Positions 6,932 to 16,070 of a stretch of 50,050 bases of DNA are shown here, piece after piece. Positions within the stretch are counted from its first letter, which is position 1; the number at the start of each line of letters is the position of its first letter. Source of the DNA: CAWUKT01 sp963923035 (GTDB taxonomy: Bacteria; Bacteroidota; Bacteroidia; J057; JADKCL01). The notes under the pieces were generated by a model. It was not told where the DNA came from. It did no database searches and saw nothing but the letters and a program-made list of their open reading frames with translations. A program made the translations under genes and the position numbers. The DNA lies in the NCBI GenBank assembly GCA_963923035.1, contig CAWUKT010000051.1, positions 1 through 50,050 of the forward strand, given 5' to 3'.

Positions 6932-8899
6932 CTAGGCCAGGGGCAGGCTCACGACGAAGGAAGTCCCCTTCCCCAATTCGCTTTCCACCCGGATGAATCC
7001 GCCCAATTTCTCGACCAGGGACTTGGTAATGGCCAGGCCGAGGCCGGTTGAACTTTCCCCGCCGGTGGGCTTGGCACTCAGGCGCTGGAACTTCTTGAAC
7101 AGCTTCTGCTGGTCCTCGGAGGAGATGCCGGGCCCCTGGTCCCGCACCGCCAATTCCAATTGGCCAGCCTTCTCCAGGGCTTCGACCTTGATGGAGGTCC
7201 CGGCCGGGCTGAACTTGAGGGCATTGGAAATGAGGTTTTCGAGGATGCGGCCCAGGGACAGACGGTGGGTCTGGAATTCCAGGCGGTCCTTGGGGACCAT
7301 CATTTCGAGTTCGATTTTCTTGCGGTCGGCTTCGGCGGCGAAGGTCGCCGCCATCTCCTGCAAGAACTCCCGTGCCTCCACGGGAGAGAGTTCCTGGTCC
7401 ACCTCGGCCATCTCGATGGAGTTGAGCTCGAGGAGGTCGCGGATGAGGAGGGTGCCGTCTGCGTTGGATTTCTTGATCATGTCAGCAGCGCGCTGCTGGG
7501 CCGGGTTCAATTCCCCGGTCGTTTCGATCATCTCCATCAGCGCCAGGGACTTGTTGAGGGGCGACTTCAGGTCGTGGGCCACAATGCCGATGAGGCCATC
7601 CTTCTCACGGTTCAGGTCTTCCAGCGCGGACTTCTGCCGTTGCAGGAGGTCGTTCTTCTGGGCGATGATCTCATTCCGCTCCCGCAATTGGCTGTTCGCC
7701 CGACTCCGCACCACCAATCCAATGACCAGGATCGTGGCTGCAATGACCAGACCCCCCAATCCGATGCCCAGCAACCACAGTAAGTTCCTTTGGCGCAGGC
7801 GTTTTTGCCGCTCGACTTCCGCTTCGGTGGTGGCCAGGGTCGCCGCCGCCTCTTTTTCCTGTACATCCATCTTCACCTGCAACTCGGCTATTTTCTCTTC
7901 CTGGTTGGCCACGCTGACCGAATCTTTGTATTGGACATACTGCTGGTAGGTATCCAGGGCTTCTTTGTAGCGCCCGACCTTTTCCAGGTGCTGGGACTTG
8001 CCCACCAGAGCGACTTGCATGGTGGTGGGAATCCCGGCATTCACCGCATGGAACATCATGGAATCGATGGCCCGGCTGGCTTCAGCGGTTCGCCCCAGGT
8101 TGCCGAGGGCGTCCGCCATGTTGCGGTAACTGGTCACCAACTGTTCCTTGAACCCCGTCCCGGAAACGATTTCTACTGCCTCTTTCGCGTATTGGACGGC
8201 TTCTTCATACTTTTTCAGCGCATTGTAGACCTGGGAAATATTGCTCAGGTTAAGCGCCCGCCGCCGGACATCGTTCGGCTGGAGGAGCTTGGCTGCTTCC
8301 TGGTACATCTCAAGCGCTCCATCAAAGTTCTCGTCTCCTTCGTAGGTCGCACCGAGGTTGTTGTAGATCACAATGCGGTAGGCACCCGGGGTATCGTCCC
8401 GGATCAATCCCAAGGCATCTTCCAATTGGGCCATGCCGCGTTCGCGGTTCTTCATCTGGAAATAGGCCGTTCCCATGTTGATGCGAATCCCGATCATCAG
8501 GTTGTTGTCGCGGGCTTCCTGGGTATAGGGAATGGCCTTGGAATAGAATTCAATGGCGTCGTCGTACTCGTCCATCCGGACCTTACTGGTCCCGAGGTTG
8601 GCGTAGGAATGTGCCAGCAAGGAGTCATCCCCCTGGGATTGCGCCAACAAGAGGGCTTCCTCGGCATATTGATAGGCCCGCAGGGGCTCGGCAAAGGCCG
8701 CGTTCTTAAAAAGGGTCGTATAGGTCAACCATCTTTCTTTCTCGTCCTCGATGTCCTCGAGGGTATTTTCCAGACTGTCGAGGTTGATGGGCTTGGGTTG
8801 GGCAAACAGGGAGGGGCTTGCTCCCATTAAAAAAAGCACGATCAAACACAGCCGGAACATTCCCTGCTTGGGGGAATCGGATAAAATGGTCTCTCTCAT
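6932..8899 (-). CDS. TPR-containing hybrid-type sensor histidine kinase (HisKA/HATPase)
   Basis: This is a 655-residue sensor kinase with a signal sequence (about 14-34), a periplasmic-side TPR array (about 55-330), a coiled coil, one membrane helix (about 373-396) and a cytoplasmic kinase. His442 in IVAHDLKSPLNKS is the phospho-acceptor. The N box is LENLISNALKFSP (553-565), G1 is DQGPGIS (587-593) and G2 is STGLGLAITKS (617-627). No receiver domain or response regulator is adjacent, so its partner lies elsewhere. It is the middle of three tandem paralogues. Its upstream region shares GGAATTT and GGATCAGTT blocks with the next gene, showing that the promoter was duplicated with the gene. An internal ATG at 8860 is an alternative start. 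Confidence 0.93.
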   Translation of the reverse strand: MRETILSDSPKQGMFRLCLIVLFLMGASPSLFAQPKPINLDSLENTLEDIEDEKERWLTYTTLFKNAAFAEPLRAYQYAEEALLLAQSQGDDSLLAHSYANLGTSKVRMDEYDDAIEFYSKAIPYTQEARDNNLMIGIRINMGTAYFQMKNRERGMAQLEDALGLIRDDTPGAYRIVIYNNLGATYEGDENFDGALEMYQEAAKLLQPNDVRRRALNLSNISQVYNALKKYEEAVQYAKEAVEIVSGTGFKEQLVTSYRNMADALGNLGRTAEASRAIDSMMFHAVNAGIPTTMQVALVGKSQHLEKVGRYKEALDTYQQYVQYKDSVSVANQEEKIAELQVKMDVQEKEAAATLATTEAEVERQKRLRQRNLLWLLGIGLGGLVIAATILVIGLVVRSRANSQLRERNEIIAQKNDLLQRQKSALEDLNREKDGLIGIVAHDLKSPLNKSLALMEMIETTGELNPAQQRAADMIKKSNADGTLLIRDLLELNSIEMAEVDQELSPVEAREFLQEMAATFAAEADRKKIELEMMVPKDRLEFQTHRLSLGRILENLISNALKFSPAGTSIKVEALEKAGQLELAVRDQGPGISSEDQQKLFKKFQRLSAKPTGGESSTGLGLAITKSLVEKLGGFIRVESELGKGTSFVVSLPLA

Positions 8900-8975
8900 G
8901 TCAAATTTCAGTAATTGAACTGATCCAGGTTCTTAAGATAGGAAATTCCAGCTTTCCTTTACTGATAATACTGTT

Positions 8976-10946
8976 TTAGTTTGCTTTAGGTAAGCTCACC
9001 ACGAATGAAGTCCCCTTTCCCAGTTGACTTTTCACTTGAATCTCCCCGCCCAGGCGCTCCACCAGGGACTTGGTGATGGCCAGTCCCAGTCCGGTCGAAT
9101 TTTCCCCGCCGGTGGGCTTGGCACTCAGGCGTTGGAACTTCTTGAACAACTTTTGTTGGTCCTGGGGCGAAATGCCGGGGCCCTGATCGTGGACCCTCAG
9201 CTCCAATTGATTGGGGCTGGGAATGGCCTCTACCTGAATCGAGGTGCCTGAGTTGCTGAACTTGAGGGCGTTGGAGATGAGGTTTTCGAGGATTCGGCAC
9301 AATGAAAGGCGGTGGGTATGCAGCGTGAGCGATTCCGGGGGGAGCTGGAGGTGGAATTGGATCTGCTTGCGTTGGGCCTCCGGGGCAAAGGTCGCAGCCA
9401 GGTTTTCGATGACCTCCCGTGCGTCCACGGGAGCCTTTTCCTGTTTGCTTTCCACCTGCTCCAATGAATTCAGCTCCAGCAAATCGCGGATCAGTTGGGT
9501 CCCGTCGGTATTCGACTTGCGGATCATGTCCACCGCCTGCTGCTGGGAGGGATTCAATTCCCCCGAAGTCTCGATCATCTGGATCAGGGCCAGACTCTTG
9601 TTCAAAGGTGACTTCAGGTCGTGGGCCACAATGCCGATGAGACCATCTTTTTCCCGGTTGAGGTCTTCAAGGGCTTCCTTTTGCCGCTGCAACAGGTCAT
9701 TCTTGTCCGCAATGACCTTGTTCTGCTCCCGCAGCTTGCGGTTGGCCCGGTTGCGGACCGCCAGCCCAATGACCAGCACCGCTGCCCCCACTGCCAGTAC
9801 CCCCAAGCCGATGCCCAGCAACAACAGCAGGTTGTTCTGGCGCAAGCGTTTCTGCCGCTCCAACTCGGTCTGGGAACGCGCCAATTCCGCCGCCGCATCC
9901 TTTTCACTGAGTTCCATTTTCACCTGAAGCTCCGCAATGCTCTCCTCCTGGTTGGCCACATTCACCGAATCCTTGTACTCCATCAACTTCTTGTGGGCTT
10001 CCAGCGCCAACTTATACTGTTGGGTTGACTCCAGATAACGCGCCTTACCTCCCAATGCCGTTTCTATGATATTGGGAATCGCAGTCAATTCGGCGTATAC
10101 CATCATGGAATCCACCGCTTCTCCGGCCTCCCGGTACCGGCCAAGATCTTCCAGCGCGTCGGCCAGACTGTTGAATCCGGCCACCATTTGTTCGGAAGTA
10201 CCGCTCTCCCGGGCGTATTCAATGGACTCCCTCGCTGGCGCCAATGCTTCCTTCGGCTGCCCCAAATAATTGTAAATCTGAGCAATATTGCTTGCATTCA
10301 TGGCCTTGCGCCGCAGGTCCCAGGGACGGATCAGGGGCTTCGCCCGCTGAAACAGGTCCAGGGCCGTCTCGTATTGTTCTTTCTCGGTATAGGCTGCTCC
10401 CAAGTTATTGAACACCGCCACCTGAAAGCCCCCGGGAGTCTCGTCGGAAATGAGTCCCAAGGCAATTTCCAGCTCGCGGATTCCGCGCTCGTCATTTCCC
10501 AATTGGGTATAAGCGGCCCCCAGGTTCACGTGGATCCGGATCATCAAAGATGAATCGCCGATGGACTGGGCAACCTTTACCCCCTCGGTCAAATACAGGA
10601 TGGCCTCCGAATACTCATTGCCAATGATGCGGGCCGTGCCCAGGTTGACGTAGGATTGGGCGATCAGGGAATCGTCGCCCATTGACTGAGCGATGTCAAG
10701 ACCTCGATCCGCATATCCAAATGATTCCTCCGGCTGTGAGTAGACGAACTCCAAAAACAGCTGCGTACACAGGTCCCATTGCTCAAAGTCATCGGTACTC
10801 GCCTCCAGGAGAGCTTCCAGGCTGTCCACCTTCGCATTCCCCGGCTCCGCCCGCAGCCCATTCTTCCCCACCAGCATCAACCCCAAAAAGAGGATGGCAT
10901 ATCCCCATGACCACAGACGGGCTGGTGTACGATTGATTTTCAGCAT
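8976..10946 (-). CDS. TPR-containing sensor histidine kinase (HisKA/HATPase), paralogue
   Basis: This 656-residue kinase is nearly colinear with its neighbour at 6932-8899: signal sequence, TPR array, coiled coil ending in ELERQKRLRQ, membrane helix, then kinase with His442 in IVAHDLKSPLN. The N box is LENLISNALKFS, with DQGPGIS and STGLGLAITKS following. The kinase halves are much more alike than the TPR halves, as expected if the sensors diverged after duplication. A longer reading frame extends to 11069, but ATG 10946 places the signal sequence at the N-terminus and gives the same length as the paralogue, so it is preferred. The output partner is not in the neighbourhood. Confidence 0.92.
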   Translation of the reverse strand: MLKINRTPARLWSWGYAILFLGLMLVGKNGLRAEPGNAKVDSLEALLEASTDDFEQWDLCTQLFLEFVYSQPEESFGYADRGLDIAQSMGDDSLIAQSYVNLGTARIIGNEYSEAILYLTEGVKVAQSIGDSSLMIRIHVNLGAAYTQLGNDERGIRELEIALGLISDETPGGFQVAVFNNLGAAYTEKEQYETALDLFQRAKPLIRPWDLRRKAMNASNIAQIYNYLGQPKEALAPARESIEYARESGTSEQMVAGFNSLADALEDLGRYREAGEAVDSMMVYAELTAIPNIIETALGGKARYLESTQQYKLALEAHKKLMEYKDSVNVANQEESIAELQVKMELSEKDAAAELARSQTELERQKRLRQNNLLLLLGIGLGVLAVGAAVLVIGLAVRNRANRKLREQNKVIADKNDLLQRQKEALEDLNREKDGLIGIVAHDLKSPLNKSLALIQMIETSGELNPSQQQAVDMIRKSNTDGTQLIRDLLELNSLEQVESKQEKAPVDAREVIENLAATFAPEAQRKQIQFHLQLPPESLTLHTHRLSLCRILENLISNALKFSNSGTSIQVEAIPSPNQLELRVHDQGPGISPQDQQKLFKKFQRLSAKPTGGENSTGLGLAITKSLVERLGGEIQVKSQLGKGTSFVVSLPKAN

Positions 10947-11065
10947 TTCTTTCGTTCTAACTGATCCGGCGAGGAATATAGAAAAATTCCGGCTAAGGTG
11001 AACAGGGACGCCCAGGTTTGTCCTTTCGGGGAGAATGACTGCGCCATCGAAAGAGTCAAGAAATA

Positions 11066-11102
11066 GCATAAAAGAAGTCCCCCGACGGGAAGGTCGAGGG
11101 AC
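11066..11102 (-). terminator. intrinsic terminator after the T9SS beta-helix gene
   Basis: GTCCCCCGAC (11077-11086) and GTCGAGGGAC (11093-11102) form a ten-pair stem with one mismatch. On the minus strand it is followed by TTCTTTTATG. A second hairpin without a T-tract (11121-11128 with 11142-11149) lies between it and the stop codon at 11183. Confidence 0.7.
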
Positions 11103-11182
11103 TGCCTATAATTTCCAGCCCCCGCTTCGCCGGGTTGCATTGAAGCGGGAGCCTTCCTGGCCACTGGCCAGTTGGAAAAAGT

Positions 11183-12946
11183 TTACTGTAAGAGCAGCTT
11201 GCGGCTTTCCAGACCGGCAACGGTCTGGATGCGGAGCAGGTAAATGCCAGCGGGGTAGCCATCGACGTCATAGGCTCCGGTTTGCCCTTCTCTCAATTCC
11301 AGCCGCCGTCCATCGAGGGACCAAAGCTCTACCCATTCGATGGGCTGATCGCTTTCCACCCGGAACCGGCCATTGGTGGGATTCGGGAAGACACTGGTCG
11401 AGGCGGCAAATGCAGGCTCAAGTCCTTCGGCGGAAGTGGGCAGGCGGGTGCCCAGTTCGGGGAGGTTCGTGCAGTTCACATATACCTGGCGCAATCCGAT
11501 GTCCGCGATCGAGTTGTCGGGATCCAGTTGATCGGCAGGGTTGCCCGCATTGATGAGTGGCGAGGTCGGAGCGGGATAATAGGTATTGGGAGAATTGATT
11601 TCGGGGTCGAGGAAAAGGTTGAACCAGAGGTCGACGGGGTCGCCATTGTTGTTGGTCGTGACGATATTCCCCAAGCCCGGCAACATCACATCCTGAAAGT
11701 CGATGGTATTGTTCCAGAGGGAATTGTAGGAAACGGTCAGGGGTGCGTTCGTGGCCCAGGAAGGTTGGAAAAAGGCAATGCTACAATTGCGCACGACATT
11801 CATCTCAAACGCCCCGGCTCCAACCGCGCCAAACTGGATGCCGTGGGTACAGTTGTTGACCTGGTTGTTGTGGATATTGACCGTCAGGTGGGCAACGGTA
11901 TGTGATGCCTCATTGATGCCGATCCCCACATTCTCCACGAGGTTGTTCCGGACGATGGTCGTACCGGCTGCGGGCTGGATCCGCAGGCCAAAGGTGTGGC
12001 TTCCCGGCATGTCATGGACGTAGTTGCTGGCGACGAGCAAGTCGCCCTGATTGCCAAACGAGGAAATGCCAATGCCGCCGACGTTGTGGATGTTGTTGCA
12101 CTGGACATCGGCGAAGGAACTGTCGGAGGGCTGGACGCTGATGGCGGTGCCCGACATCATCTCAAATTCATTGCCCATGATGACGCTGTTGACCCGGCCA
12201 CTCACGAGGATACCGGTGTGCTCGCTGTTCCGAACGAGGTTGTTCTGGAAATCGAAGAAAATCGGATCACCGGGTTGGTAGCGACCGGCGATGACGGCCG
12301 AGGTCGCAAACTCGATGATACAATGTTGGAAGCGGGCAGTGTCGAGGGTGAATGCCCCGACCGGTCCGTGCTCGGCGACGCCGATATTGTCCCAGTAAGG
12401 AACGGTCGCGGAGGGAGACAAGGTGAACAGAATGGGTTCCAATTCGGTGCCCACCGCAGTGAAGTCGCCCTGGAGCGACAGGCTGTAATTCCCGTCGAAT
12501 GCGACTTCGGTCCCGGGCAAAATCGTCAGGGATTGCCCGCCGGGGACCAGGACATTCTTGGTGACGAGGTATATGGTGTCCGGGTACCAGATGCCGGAGA
12601 CATCGCCTTCCACCGCCTTGTAGTTGCCGATGGGCAGGGTGGCCGTGGCCAGGGTTGTGGTAGAGGCACCGAGGACGAGCAGGTTGCCGTTCTGGTAGGG
12701 GATGGAAAGGAAGCCGGTCTTGGAGAAATCAACGGTGTAAATGCCGTTGGCGAGGGTGATGCTGTAATTGCCGGCCGAGTCGGTCATCACCGAATCGGTC
12801 TGGCCCGAAGGAGAAACCGCCGTGAACTTCACGGTGATCCCGCTGTGGTCGGTTTGGTTTTGGAGGAGTGCCGTGCCATTGGTGGATTGGGCATGGACGA
12901 CAAGGCAAGTCAATAGTACAAGTAAGGTGGTCAGTAGGGATTTCAT
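11183..12946 (-). CDS. secreted right-handed beta-helix protein with T9SS sorting domain
   Basis: The 587-residue product starts with a clear signal peptide (to about residue 19, VVHAQ). A carboxypeptidase-regulatory-like beta domain follows (about 25-105: SAGNYSITLANGIYTVDFSKTG can be read there). The central part (about 125-470) has short repeats rich in Asn and Gly typical of a parallel beta-helix (NNLVRNSEHTGILVSG, NNIHNVGGIGISS). The last ~70 residues, from VFPNPTNGRFRV to YPAGIYLLRIQT, are a type A C-terminal sorting domain, so the protein should cross the outer membrane by the type IX system and be anchored or released. Such beta-helices often bind or cut polysaccharides, but no catalytic residues can be assigned. 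A TATGTTAG element ends only about 6 nt before the start. Confidence 0.9.
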   Translation of the reverse strand: MKSLLTTLLVLLTCLVVHAQSTNGTALLQNQTDHSGITVKFTAVSPSGQTDSVMTDSAGNYSITLANGIYTVDFSKTGFLSIPYQNGNLLVLGASTTTLATATLPIGNYKAVEGDVSGIWYPDTIYLVTKNVLVPGGQSLTILPGTEVAFDGNYSLSLQGDFTAVGTELEPILFTLSPSATVPYWDNIGVAEHGPVGAFTLDTARFQHCIIEFATSAVIAGRYQPGDPIFFDFQNNLVRNSEHTGILVSGRVNSVIMGNEFEMMSGTAISVQPSDSSFADVQCNNIHNVGGIGISSFGNQGDLLVASNYVHDMPGSHTFGLRIQPAAGTTIVRNNLVENVGIGINEASHTVAHLTVNIHNNQVNNCTHGIQFGAVGAGAFEMNVVRNCSIAFFQPSWATNAPLTVSYNSLWNNTIDFQDVMLPGLGNIVTTNNNGDPVDLWFNLFLDPEINSPNTYYPAPTSPLINAGNPADQLDPDNSIADIGLRQVYVNCTNLPELGTRLPTSAEGLEPAFAASTSVFPNPTNGRFRVESDQPIEWVELWSLDGRRLELREGQTGAYDVDGYPAGIYLLRIQTVAGLESRKLLLQ

Positions 12947-13241
12947 TACGGACTAACATAGACGGTCCGGGAAGGTTGGAGAATGGGCGGAAAAAGGTCT
13001 TTTGGGGACTCAGAATTGGACTGGATGGCTTCAGCCGGGGGAATTCCCCTTTGCGGGTGAGCTGAAAACAGGGTCTCCCATTTCCGATTCTCTCTTCCTC
13101 CTCTCTGATCTTGACCACCAATCCATTGGGCCAACTGCTTCCGACCTTCCCCGGCCAAACCATTCAACCCGCTTCCGGTTTTCATTCTGTATCCGCATTG
13201 ATTCCGCTTGGCATCCCGGTGGGTATTAGACCTTATTCCCC
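12947..13241. other. intergenic region with nested inverted repeat
   Basis: This 295-bp divergent intergenic region contains GGGGAATTCCCC (13038-13049), a perfect 12-bp palindrome. It lies between TTCAGC (13030-13035) and GCTGAA (13061-13066), giving a nested dyad about midway between the two genes. No further gene is visible. Confidence 0.4.
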
Positions 13242-14462
13242 ATGAAACAATCTGGCTCCTCGGACCTGGCCCTCATGGGAGGGCATATCCCCAGCTGGCT
13301 GTTCGACCGAATGGTGCAGCTCAGCCGGGTCATGGTCGAGGCCATCCTCGTCGAATACGGCCACCAGGCCTTTCTGTCCCGTCTTTCCGATCCTTTTTGG
13401 TTCCAGAGTTTCGGGGCGGTCATCGGCATGGATTGGAACAGCTCCGGTGTGACGACAGCCGTCATGCGCGCCCTCCAACAATCGGTGAATCCGGTCGGGA
13501 AAGAGTTGGGGTTGTATGTATGCGGGGGAAAAGGAAATGCGTCCCGTCGCACGCCGGATCAACTCCGCCGGGTGGGTGACCAGACGGGATTGGACGCGGA
13601 GGAATTGGTACGCAGCAGCAAATTGAGTGCGAAAGTGGACAATACCGCCGTCCAGGACGGCTTCCAATTGTACCTCCACCACTTCGTGGTGAGCGACGCC
13701 GGCGATTGGAGCATCGTCCAGCAGGGCATGCGCCCCAAGGACCACCGCGCCCGCCGCTACCATTGGCATTCGGCCCAGGTCGAGTCCTTCGTCGAAGAAC
13801 CCCACGCCGCAGTCTGCGGCGACCACCAGGGCGAGATTTTGAATCTCGTTGCGAAGGATGCCCGCCCCACGCGGGAGGGCATCCTGGACATTTCCGGCGA
13901 AGGGCCGGAGCATCTGTTGAAAGAGTTGCCCAAGATGGTCGTGCCTCTGCAAAAGGGCATCCGCCCCCAAGACATCAACATGAAGCGCCTGGAAGGAATT
14001 CTCCGCGCGGCCCAGGAAACCCACGTGGGCGGCTTCGAGGACCTCTTGCTGCTGAAAGGCATGGGGCCGCGGACCTTACAATCGCTGACTTTGATCTCCG
14101 AGGTCATCCACGGCACGCCCTCGCGGTTCAGCGACCCGGCCCGCTATGCGTTTGCCCACGGGAGCAAGGGCGGGAATCCCTTTCCCGTCCCGACCAAGGT
14201 CTACGACGAGACGATTTCGACGTTACGGAAGTCGGTCGAGCAGGCCAAGATGGGCCACTCGGACAAGCAAGCCGCACTGAAGAAGCTGGGCCGCCTGGCC
14301 GCCCGCCTCGAGGAGGAGGTCTCCGAGCCCCGTTCGTTGGACTCCGCCCTTGCGGAGGAGCGCATGATTTCGGACGCGCACGGTGGCCGCACGGTGGAGC
14401 GGCGGCCCAAGCCCAAGCGTAAACGTCCGGGGGAGCAGCTGGACTTGTTTGGGGATGGTTAG
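13242..14462 (+). CDS. DUF763 family protein with C-terminal sliding-clamp-binding motif
   Basis: This 406-residue protein matches the DUF763 family (N-terminus GGHIPSWLFDRMVQLS; later FPVPTKVYDETI), whose biochemical role is not established to my knowledge. Around residues 250-290, LLLLKGMGPRTLQSLTLIS resembles a helix-hairpin-helix DNA-binding element. The tail is basic (RPKPKRKR) and ends in EQLDLFGDG. QLDLF (399-403) is the textbook bacterial beta-clamp-binding pentapeptide, as found at the ends of polymerases and repair proteins. Together these suggest a nuclear-acid transaction at the replication fork or in repair; that role is inference. The gene is monocistronic and divergent from the beta-helix gene. 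Confidence 0.85.
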   Translation: MKQSGSSDLALMGGHIPSWLFDRMVQLSRVMVEAILVEYGHQAFLSRLSDPFWFQSFGAVIGMDWNSSGVTTAVMRALQQSVNPVGKELGLYVCGGKGNASRRTPDQLRRVGDQTGLDAEELVRSSKLSAKVDNTAVQDGFQLYLHHFVVSDAGDWSIVQQGMRPKDHRARRYHWHSAQVESFVEEPHAAVCGDHQGEILNLVAKDARPTREGILDISGEGPEHLLKELPKMVVPLQKGIRPQDINMKRLEGILRAAQETHVGGFEDLLLLKGMGPRTLQSLTLISEVIHGTPSRFSDPARYAFAHGSKGGNPFPVPTKVYDETISTLRKSVEQAKMGHSDKQAALKKLGRLAARLEEEVSEPRSLDSALAEERMISDAHGGRTVERRPKPKRKRPGEQLDLFGDG

Positions 14463-14492
14463 CGGGGGGCTTGGGGGGAGGTTCCGTTTCCG

Positions 14493-16070
14493 TTATTTTC
14501 CTGGCTGTGAAGCATAGGAAGAACTCTGAACTCGGATAATTCTTGATTTACCTGCACGAATCTTCACGAATTCAGGAGGTCCTATTGAATTAGTTGTAAT
14601 CTTTAAATCTATATCGCTATCTCTTTTGCTTTGAAAAATCAAATAATAGTGATCAACTCCTTTAGGGAATAATACCTTCTCCGAATAGAGAAGTATTCCC
14701 TTATTCTTCTCATTCTCCATACCGTCAAACAGAAGTTCATCGTTCCTGTAAATATCCAATCCTACATCGTGCTTCTTATTTTGGTTCTGAATTGTGGTGA
14801 GCTTAATGTCCAGAACCGATTCTCCTTCCCGAGCAGATATGACTTGTTGACTATGGATCGTTTCAACTTCATCGCCAATAAGGAGTCTGATGGTAGAAGC
14901 GTCCTGATGGTAAAAGTCTGGATATGCGACAGGCTTATCTTTACATTCGATGTGACCGTAAAACATAGGAAATACCCCCAAAATAATTTTCTTGGCAGGA
15001 TTCACAGGATCTTCGTGTATCACCTTCATGATCCCAGTCTTCTGGCCAGTCGTACTGACTCTTAAGATATATCCCGAATTGATTCCTGACTCTGTTGTAG
15101 AAAACGGAAGTCTAATGGTAGGATCATCCCCATTCTTTTCATACTCTTGCCAAGTAACATTGATATTTCCTCCATGGAGATTCACCTCTTTTCTATCCAG
15201 ATTCTGCAGTCTCACAAAAATCCTGGCCTCACTATCCTCTCTACTAAAACTTTTACAAAAACATTCGGGCTGAACCGGAGTCTTAGAAAGTCTTCTGACG
15301 ACATGACTTAGTGAATCTGAAATCCTTTTTTGGGACAGGTACTTATTTAATCTTTCCGAAGATTCCGTCTCAATAATATCGACTTTTGCATTCAGAGTAT
15401 TTAGCTCCTCCTCCATTTTAGTTTTGTCCCCTCTCAAAGATTGAATTGTTCTTTTTCGCTCACCATTGACTTTCTCTTCATTTCTCAAGTTGCGGAGAGT
15501 AACTCGGTATAAAGCCTTATAATTCGTTTTGGGGGGTGTCACTATTGGGGGAGAACTGGCCAGAATTACGGTATCAGCCATATCAGGATCAACCTCATCT
15601 ACTACTTCCACTGAATCTACAATGAGTAGTGATTCAAGTACTTCATTCCAAGGCAAATCCAGATATACATCGTGTGGCTCCTTATGGTCCCCTTTCACTT
15701 GAAAATTTTTTTGGTAAATGATCTGACTTGGGACGTTGGGAGTTTGGATGGTGAATTGGAAATTGAAAGTATTTCCTCCATACATCTTGATTTGATGTTC
15801 ATTGAATGGGTAAAGAAAAACCAGCTTGTCCTTTTCTCCGATGTACTTCGCCTCTGTCTTATATTCCGAGGATTCTGCCCGAATGTAAATCCGACTTTTC
15901 TTTTTGATAATTTCGGATATTCCAGATTCCAGGCCAGAACCCATATTATCTGGAACTGCAACCTTCAAAAACACATTGAGGCGAAATATTGTATTCTGCG
16001 ACATTGCAGGGATTACAGATGCTAACATCCATAAGAACAATAGCATTGATTTACAAGATGACGGTTTCAT
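14493..16070 (-). CDS. secreted coiled-coil protein of unknown function, AT-rich
   Basis: I do not recognise this 525-residue protein. It has a signal peptide (about 1-24, ending MSQ), a beta-rich N-terminal part, a predicted coiled coil around residues 185-250 (rich in Lys, Glu, Arg, Leu), and a beta-rich C-terminal half. Its start overlaps the stop of 16067-16741 by 4 bp, so the two form an operon with this gene second. Base composition is visibly more AT-rich than in the flanking genes and codon choice includes many A/T-ending codons, suggesting recent acquisition. Confidence 0.75.
   Translation of the reverse strand: MKPSSCKSMLLFLWMLASVIPAMSQNTIFRLNVFLKVAVPDNMGSGLESGISEIIKKKSRIYIRAESSEYKTEAKYIGEKDKLVFLYPFNEHQIKMYGGNTFNFQFTIQTPNVPSQIIYQKNFQVKGDHKEPHDVYLDLPWNEVLESLLIVDSVEVVDEVDPDMADTVILASSPPIVTPPKTNYKALYRVTLRNLRNEEKVNGERKRTIQSLRGDKTKMEEELNTLNAKVDIIETESSERLNKYLSQKRISDSLSHVVRRLSKTPVQPECFCKSFSREDSEARIFVRLQNLDRKEVNLHGGNINVTWQEYEKNGDDPTIRLPFSTTESGINSGYILRVSTTGQKTGIMKVIHEDPVNPAKKIILGVFPMFYGHIECKDKPVAYPDFYHQDASTIRLLIGDEVETIHSQQVISAREGESVLDIKLTTIQNQNKKHDVGLDIYRNDELLFDGMENEKNKGILLYSEKVLFPKGVDHYYLIFQSKRDSDIDLKITTNSIGPPEFVKIRAGKSRIIRVQSSSYASQPGK

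Noticed and set aside
7070..7090. TGGCAC match as another sigma-54 site (also near 9115)
   Set aside because: The match lies inside a kinase coding sequence and the -12 TTGC part is missing.
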